DNA from: an uncultured Clostridia bacterium | GTDB lineage: Bacteria > Bacillota > Clostridia > Christensenellales > Borkfalkiaceae | NCBI GenBank assembly: GCA_947177825.1 | Contig: CAMWWA010000025.1 | Location: 1-11,691, forward strand | DNA: 11,691 nt | Direction of reading: 5' to 3' | Shown: in pieces, positions 7,970-11,691 of the stretch | How the letters are laid out: each line of letters starts with the position of its first letter | How positions within the stretch are numbered: position 1 is the first letter of the stretch | Notes under the pieces: model-generated | The model's input: only the letters and a program-made list of their open reading frames with translations | Databases searched by the model: none | Told to the model about the DNA's origin: nothing | Translations under genes and position numbers: made by a program

Positions 7970-9051
7970 TTCTTGACCGCGCCCCCTTCTATCATTATCT
8001 TATTTACTTCCCTGCCGTACAGCACGCGCTCGGCGTGGGTGCAGGTTATAATTGTCTGCAAGCCTTCCGTGCGCCCGACCAGCTTTTTGCGCCTGGGCAA
8101 ATCGAGCTCGCTCATGACGTCGTCGAGAATGAGTACGGGATAGTCGCCGCACGCCTGCTTGAAAACGTTTACCTCGGCAAGCTTGATGGCTAGCGCGGCA
8201 GTACGCGTCTGCCCCTGCGAGGCAAAGTTTTTTGCGTCCGCCCCGTTTATTATTATGTCCAAATCGTCGCGGTGCGGTCCGCTTGCGGTGTAGCCCAGAC
8301 GTATGTCGCGGTCATAGTTGTTGGAAAGCTCGTCGAACAGCCGCTTTTCCAGCTCCTCCGCGCCGCCCTTATATTTCTTTTCGGGGGAAACGACAAGCTC
8401 TTCCTGCCCGTCGGTCAGATAGGCGTGCGCCTCGGCGGCAAGGGGCGCAAGCTTTGCAACGTAGTCCGCCCTGCTGCTTGCGACCTCGGCGCCGTACTTG
8501 CACAATTGCGCATCCCACACCGGAAGCGTGTCGTACACCGTATCCAAATCCCTGCTCTTTAAAAGGTTGTTGCGCTGTTCCAATATTTTGTTGTACCTGG
8601 AAAGCGCGACGAAATAGGAGCGCGAAAGCTGGGAAATAGAAAGATTCAAAAAACGCCGCCTTTCGTCGGGACCGTCCTGGATAAGCCGCAGCTCCTGCGG
8701 AGAAAAGAACACCGCAAACACGTTGCCCATCAAATCGGCGTTGCGCGTAATTTTGTTTCCGTTTATCTTTACCTCGCGCCCCGCTTCGGTTATGCGCGCG
8801 GAAATTTCCACCTCGCCGTAGCGCCCCTGGCAGGTGCAGGAAATGTTTGCGGCCTGCTCGCCGCTCTTAATAAGCTGTTTTTCGCGGCGCGTGCGCGGCG
8901 AAGTGCCCGTGCAGAGGTAAAAAACCGCCTCGGCACAGTTGGTCTTGCCCTGCGCGTTTTTGCCGAAAAGCACGTTAAGACCGGAAGAAAATTCGAATTT
9001 TTCTTCGCCGTAATTTCTGAAATTTTTCAAAACCAGATTTTTTATATACAT
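7966..9051 (-). CDS. recF: DNA replication and repair protein RecF
   Basis: RecF is an SMC-like ATPase that, with RecO and RecR, helps load RecA at single-strand gaps and stalled forks. The 361-aa length is normal. It starts MYIKNLVLKNFRNY, the usual RecF N-terminus, followed by Walker A GKNAQGKT (30-37), the FFSPQELRLIQDGPDERRRF block (about 115-134), TASGPHRDD (255-263), the ABC signature SQGQTRT (278-284), Walker B VLILDD (306-311) and the D-loop SELD. The ATG at 9051-9049 has only a weak AAAG upstream and no good ribosome binding site. The gene is divergent from dnaA rather than downstream of dnaN as in the common order. It heads a three-gene unit with the PHP and VanW genes, probably driven by the promoter at 9148-9176. 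Confidence 0.97.
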   Translation of the reverse strand: MYIKNLVLKNFRNYGEEKFEFSSGLNVLFGKNAQGKTNCAEAVFYLCTGTSPRTRREKQLIKSGEQAANISCTCQGRYGEVEISARITEAGREVKINGNKITRNADLMGNVFAVFFSPQELRLIQDGPDERRRFLNLSISQLSRSYFVALSRYNKILEQRNNLLKSRDLDTVYDTLPVWDAQLCKYGAEVASSRADYVAKLAPLAAEAHAYLTDGQEELVVSPEKKYKGGAEELEKRLFDELSNNYDRDIRLGYTASGPHRDDLDIIINGADAKNFASQGQTRTAALAIKLAEVNVFKQACGDYPVLILDDVMSELDLPRRKKLVGRTEGLQTIITCTHAERVLYGREVNKIMIEGGAVKK

Positions 9052-9068
9052 TTTACTTTAAAAAATAC

Positions 9069-9097
9069 TTTATTTCGGAAGGATTTTGGTATATAAT
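9069..9097 (+). promoter_or_regulatory. Candidate dnaA promoter
   Basis: A perfect -10 TATAAT lies at 9092-9097. The best -35 at 17-bp spacing is a weak TTTATT (9069-9074). Transcription would start near 9104, giving a dnaA leader of about 90 nt. A second possibility is TTGAAT (9119-9124) with AATAAT (9144-9149), but its 19-bp spacing is long. Confidence 0.45.
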
Positions 9098-9100
9098 GAA

Positions 9101-9120
9101 AAGTGTCGCACGGCGCACTT
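9101..9120. promoter_or_regulatory. GC-rich inverted repeat between recF and dnaA
   Basis: The arms AAGTG-CGC and GCG-CACTT pair as an 8-bp stem with a single bulged T (9106) and a 3-nt loop ACG. It is a GC-rich island in an otherwise AT-rich gap, just after the candidate dnaA -10 box and inside the predicted recF leader. On the minus strand it is followed by TTTTCATTAT, so it could act weakly as an attenuator of recF. It could equally be a protein-binding operator. Function is inferred. Confidence 0.45.
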
Positions 9121-9147
9121 GAATTTCAAAGCACTTAACTATTAATA

Positions 9148-9176
9148 ATTATAGCAGAAATATTAAGAAAACTCAA
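9148..9176 (-). promoter_or_regulatory. Probable sigma-A promoter of recF-PHP-vanW
   Basis: Read on the minus strand: -35 TTGAGT (9176-9171), a 17-bp spacer, then a perfect -10 TATAAT (9153-9148) with an extended TGC before it. Transcription would start near 9141, giving a leader of about 90 nt before the recF ATG. This promoter lies downstream of the candidate dnaA start site and faces it, so the two leaders would overlap in antisense. Confidence 0.7.
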
Positions 9177-9193
9177 AGAAAAAAAGGTAAATT

Positions 9194-10543
9194 ATGGCGG
9201 ATACTTCAAACCTTGACTTTATCTATCAACCCATCAAGGAAAAAATGCAGGAAACGATAACACACATAACCTTTCTCACGTACATCGACAAGCTGGTGCC
9301 CGTGGAAATCGACGGGCGTTATATCGTGCTTGAAACGCTGACGGAAAATTTTGCGCAGTATATAACCAAAAATCTTTCCGAAAAGATGCGCGACGCGATT
9401 ATCAAAGCCAACGTGGGCGTTTCCGACTTCCGTCTTGTAGTTAAGGGCAGCCGCAGCTATGCGTACGAGTCGGCAAGCGAGGAGCCTTCTTACACTCCCC
9501 CCAACAATCTTAACAAGCGCTTTACCTTCGACAGCTTCGTTGCGGGCAACAACCTGTTTGCGTTCGAGGCGGCAAAAAACGTTGCCGACGACCCCGCGGG
9601 CGTTTACAACCCACTGTTCATTTACGGCGGCACGGGCTTGGGCAAAACCCACTTAATTCAGGCGATTGCCAACCAGATAATTGCCGAAAAGCCCAACCTT
9701 AAAGTCGTTTACGCCACCTGCGAGCAGTTCGTAAACGAAATTATAGATACTATGTTCGCATCCAAAGGCCCCGACGCGCGCGAAAAGAGCAACAGGTTAA
9801 GACAGCACTACCGCAGCGCCGACGTCCTCATTATCGACGACATACAGTTTATTGCCAACAAAAAGGCGGTTCAGGAAGAATTTTTCCACACCTTTAACGA
9901 ACTTATTTCGCGCGGCAAGCAGATAGTTATTACGTCCGACCAGCCCCCCAAGGAGCTGACCGCACTCGAAGAGAGATTAAGAACGCGCTTTTCGGGCGGA
10001 CTCGTGTTCGACGTAATGCCGCCCAACCTGGAAACCAAGATTGCCATTTTAAAGAAGAAGGCGTTCGAAAAGAAGTGCATAGTACCCGACGAGGTGCTAT
10101 CCTTCCTTGCGCAGGATTCGGGCGACGACGTGAGAACGCTTGAAGGCAGGCTTACCAAGGTAATATTCGCAAGCAAACTGCACGAAACGCCCATAACCGT
10201 AGCCCTTGCAAAGAGCGCTTTGAACGAAGCCGTTTCCGAGGGCGGCGCGGAGGAGATTACCCCCGCAAGCGTAATAAACGCCGTTACCGGTTTTTACGGA
10301 GTCACCAAAAACGAGCTTATAGGCAAGTGCAAGAAGAAGGAGCTCGTGCTGCCCAGACAGGTCTGTTGCTATCTTATGTGCGAGCTTTTGTCCCTCCCCC
10401 TTATGTCGATTGGCAAGGAGCTGGGCGACAGAAACCACACCACAATCCTGTACTCGCGCGACAAAGTCGAGGGCATGATTGCCGTAAGCGACAAGATGGC
10501 GAAAGACATTGACGACATTAAAAACATTATCTTAAAGAAATAG
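9194..10543 (+). CDS. dnaA: Chromosomal replication initiator DnaA
   Basis: DnaA is the AAA+ ATPase that binds DnaA boxes at oriC, melts the origin and recruits the helicase. The 449-aa protein has domain I (about 1-85), a very short linker (about 86-106), the AAA+ core and the C-terminal DNA-binding domain IV (about 355-449). Walker A GGTGLGKT is at 145-152, Walker B VLIIDD at 211-216, sensor 1 at 243-251 (IVITSDQPP), the arginine-finger region ERLRTRF at about 260-266 and the sensor 2 region DDVRTLEGRL at 311-320. In domain IV, PRQ (387-389) is conserved, but the usual GRDHTT reads DRNHTT (412-417), so the residue matching E. coli D433 is Asn. The ATG follows AAAGGT by about six bases. recF is divergent upstream, dnaN is absent, and a hairpin follows the stop. 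Confidence 0.98.
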   Translation: MADTSNLDFIYQPIKEKMQETITHITFLTYIDKLVPVEIDGRYIVLETLTENFAQYITKNLSEKMRDAIIKANVGVSDFRLVVKGSRSYAYESASEEPSYTPPNNLNKRFTFDSFVAGNNLFAFEAAKNVADDPAGVYNPLFIYGGTGLGKTHLIQAIANQIIAEKPNLKVVYATCEQFVNEIIDTMFASKGPDAREKSNRLRQHYRSADVLIIDDIQFIANKKAVQEEFFHTFNELISRGKQIVITSDQPPKELTALEERLRTRFSGGLVFDVMPPNLETKIAILKKKAFEKKCIVPDEVLSFLAQDSGDDVRTLEGRLTKVIFASKLHETPITVALAKSALNEAVSEGGAEEITPASVINAVTGFYGVTKNELIGKCKKKELVLPRQVCCYLMCELLSLPLMSIGKELGDRNHTTILYSRDKVEGMIAVSDKMAKDIDDIKNIILKK

Positions 10544-10551
10544 TTTATTGA

Positions 10552-10579
10552 ACGCCCGCTTCGGCGGGCGTAAATTTTT
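10552..10579 (+). terminator. Hairpin after dnaA, possible intrinsic terminator or attenuator
   Basis: An 8-bp perfect stem (10552-10559 with 10564-10571, ACGCCCGC/GCGGGCGT) closes a stable TTCG tetraloop. It is followed by AAA and then five T residues (10575-10579). It starts 8 nt after the dnaA stop and the T run ends 6 nt before the mnmG start codon. The T tract is short and set off from the stem by AAA, so termination may be partial, letting some transcription continue into mnmG. Confidence 0.65.
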
Positions 10580-10585
10580 AGCATT

Positions 10586-11691
10586 ATGAAAGAATTTTCA
10601 CTTGGCACGTATGACGCCGCGGTAGTCGGCGCGGGACACGCAGGCTGCGAAGCCGCGCTTGCCCTTGCGCGCACGGGACTTAAAACCGCGCTGCTCACGT
10701 TAAATCTCGACAGTATTGCCTTTATGGCGTGCAACCCCTCGATAGGCGGCACGGCTAAAGGTCATCTCGTGCGCGAAATAGACGCGCTGGGCGGTGAGAT
10801 GGGCGTTAACGCCGACGCCACCGCACTGCAGATTAAAATGCTTAACGTCGGCAAGGGCGCGGCGGTGCAGTCGTTAAGGTGCCAGTCGGACAAAAACGCC
10901 TATCACGCGCGGATGAAGAGCGTGCTGGAAAACACCGCAAACCTGCGAATTATTCAGGGCGAGGTTGCGGAAGTTATAGTCGAGGACGGCAAGGTTGCGG
11001 GGCTTAAAACGGCCTACGGCGGAGTTATAAACTGCCGCGCCGCAGTGCTTGCCACGGGCGTATATTTAAACGCGCAGACCATCACGGGCGACGTCATAAA
11101 AAAGAGCGGACCGAACGGCTTTTCCGCCGCCGACGCGCTGACCGAAAACCTGCTTAACTTGGGCTTTAATGTGCGCCGCTTCAAGACGGGCACCCCCGCG
11201 AGAGTGGACTTCCGCACGGTGGATTTGAGCAAATTGACCCCCCAGTATGGCGAAAACAACGTGGGACCGTTCTCTTTTATCACGCAAAATCCCCCCGAAA
11301 ACAAAATGCCGTGCTACCTGGGCTATACCAACCTTGCCACCCACAAGGTCATTCTGGACAACCTTGACCGTTCGCCCCTTTACAACGGCACGATAGAGTC
11401 TACGGGACCGAGGTACTGCCCCTCCATAGAAACAAAGGTAGTGCGCTTTGCCGACAAGGAAAGGCACCAGATTTTTATCGAGCCCGAGGGCGCTGACACG
11501 CTGGAAGCGTACGTTCAGGGAATGTCCTCCTCCCTCCCCCACGACATACAGATTGAAATGTACCGCACGGTGGAGGGGCTGGAAAACGCCGACATTATGC
11601 GCTTTGCCTACGCCATTGAATACGACTGCATAGACACGCTGGATATCTACCCCACCCTGGAATTCAAAAAGGTGCAGGGGCTTTACACCGC
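10586..11691 (+). CDS. mnmG: tRNA uridine-5-carboxymethylaminomethyl modification enzyme MnmG (3' end outside window)
   Basis: MnmG (GidA) is the FAD-dependent partner of MnmE; together they modify C5 of wobble uridine 34 in several tRNAs. The first 368 codons are present and the gene runs off the right edge. The FAD-binding motif GAGHAG is at 15-20, followed by CNPSIGGTAKGHLVREIDALGGEMG (49-73, two adjoining family blocks), FKTGTPARVDFRT (199-211), the family signature GPRYCPSIETKVVRF (274-288), FIEPEG (297-302) and YPTLEFKKVQGLY (355-367). The signature has Thr where Asp is more common (SIEDK). The ATG at 10586 opens the normal N-terminus but has no visible ribosome binding site. The 42-nt gap after dnaA is mostly filled by the hairpin, and I see no good promoter of its own. 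mnmG usually sits beside mnmE, rnpA or rsmG; directly after dnaA is unusual. Confidence 0.97.
   Translation, partial: MKEFSLGTYDAAVVGAGHAGCEAALALARTGLKTALLTLNLDSIAFMACNPSIGGTAKGHLVREIDALGGEMGVNADATALQIKMLNVGKGAAVQSLRCQSDKNAYHARMKSVLENTANLRIIQGEVAEVIVEDGKVAGLKTAYGGVINCRAAVLATGVYLNAQTITGDVIKKSGPNGFSAADALTENLLNLGFNVRRFKTGTPARVDFRTVDLSKLTPQYGENNVGPFSFITQNPPENKMPCYLGYTNLATHKVILDNLDRSPLYNGTIESTGPRYCPSIETKVVRFADKERHQIFIEPEGADTLEAYVQGMSSSLPHDIQIEMYRTVEGLENADIMRFAYAIEYDCIDTLDIYPTLEFKKVQGLYT

Noticed and set aside
9096..9122. Eight-codon open frame (ATG to TGA) in the recF/dnaA gap, with GGAAGGA 12 nt upstream
   Set aside because: Its ATG overlaps the candidate dnaA -10 box, so the start and its ribosome binding site would not be in that transcript. 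It would matter only if dnaA were transcribed from further upstream.
9052..9193. Replication origin (oriC) in the recF/dnaA gap
   Set aside because: The polarity switch and AT richness fit, but no TTATNCACA-like boxes were found in the gap, and only scattered two-mismatch matches occur elsewhere. Not enough to annotate.
10509..10538. Promoter for mnmG inside the 3' end of dnaA (TTGACG)
   Set aside because: The -35-like TTGACG has no reasonable -10 box at 16-18 bp spacing.

Overview
This window is chromosomal core-genome DNA from a bacterium. The cluster plsX-rnc-smc-ftsY and the nearby dnaA, recF and mnmG point to a member of the Bacillota, most likely an uncultured Clostridia-type lineage; that placement is inferred from gene order and protein motifs and has not been tested by a search. 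Coding regions are moderately GC-rich, and the two real intergenic gaps are strongly AT-rich. I see no insertion sequence, phage gene, CRISPR array, tRNA or rRNA. Every gene belongs to a known family, so there is no evident new multi-gene system. The interest lies in unusual gene order, unusual residues in conserved enzymes, and the compact control region between recF and dnaA.

Layout. From 9051 leftwards everything is on the minus strand. A first unit is recF, a PHP-domain phosphoesterase and a membrane-anchored VanW-domain protein, joined by 4-nt stop/start overlaps. A second unit is plsX, rnc, smc and ftsY (cut by the left edge), with its own promoter at 5808-5836 and very tight spacing (4-nt overlap, 1-nt gap, 19-nt gap). 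From 9194 rightwards everything is on the plus strand: dnaA, a hairpin resembling an intrinsic terminator, then mnmG (cut by the right edge). The 142-bp recF/dnaA gap holds promoter-like sequences that face each other and a GC-rich inverted repeat between them. No gene-free stretch exceeds 300 bases.

How the genes fit together. DnaA starts chromosome replication, RecF loads RecA at gaps and stalled forks, and SMC compacts the replicated chromosome. FtsY docks ribosome-SRP complexes at the membrane, and PlsX makes acyl-phosphate for phospholipid synthesis. RNase III processes double-stranded RNA, MnmG modifies tRNA wobble uridines, and the VanW protein probably acts at the cell envelope. This is a growth and chromosome-maintenance neighbourhood. 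It is arranged differently from the common dnaA-dnaN-recF-gyrB order: recF is divergent from dnaA, dnaN is absent, and mnmG directly follows dnaA. The polarity switch at 9052-9193 resembles what is seen at replication origins, but I found no DnaA-box cluster there.
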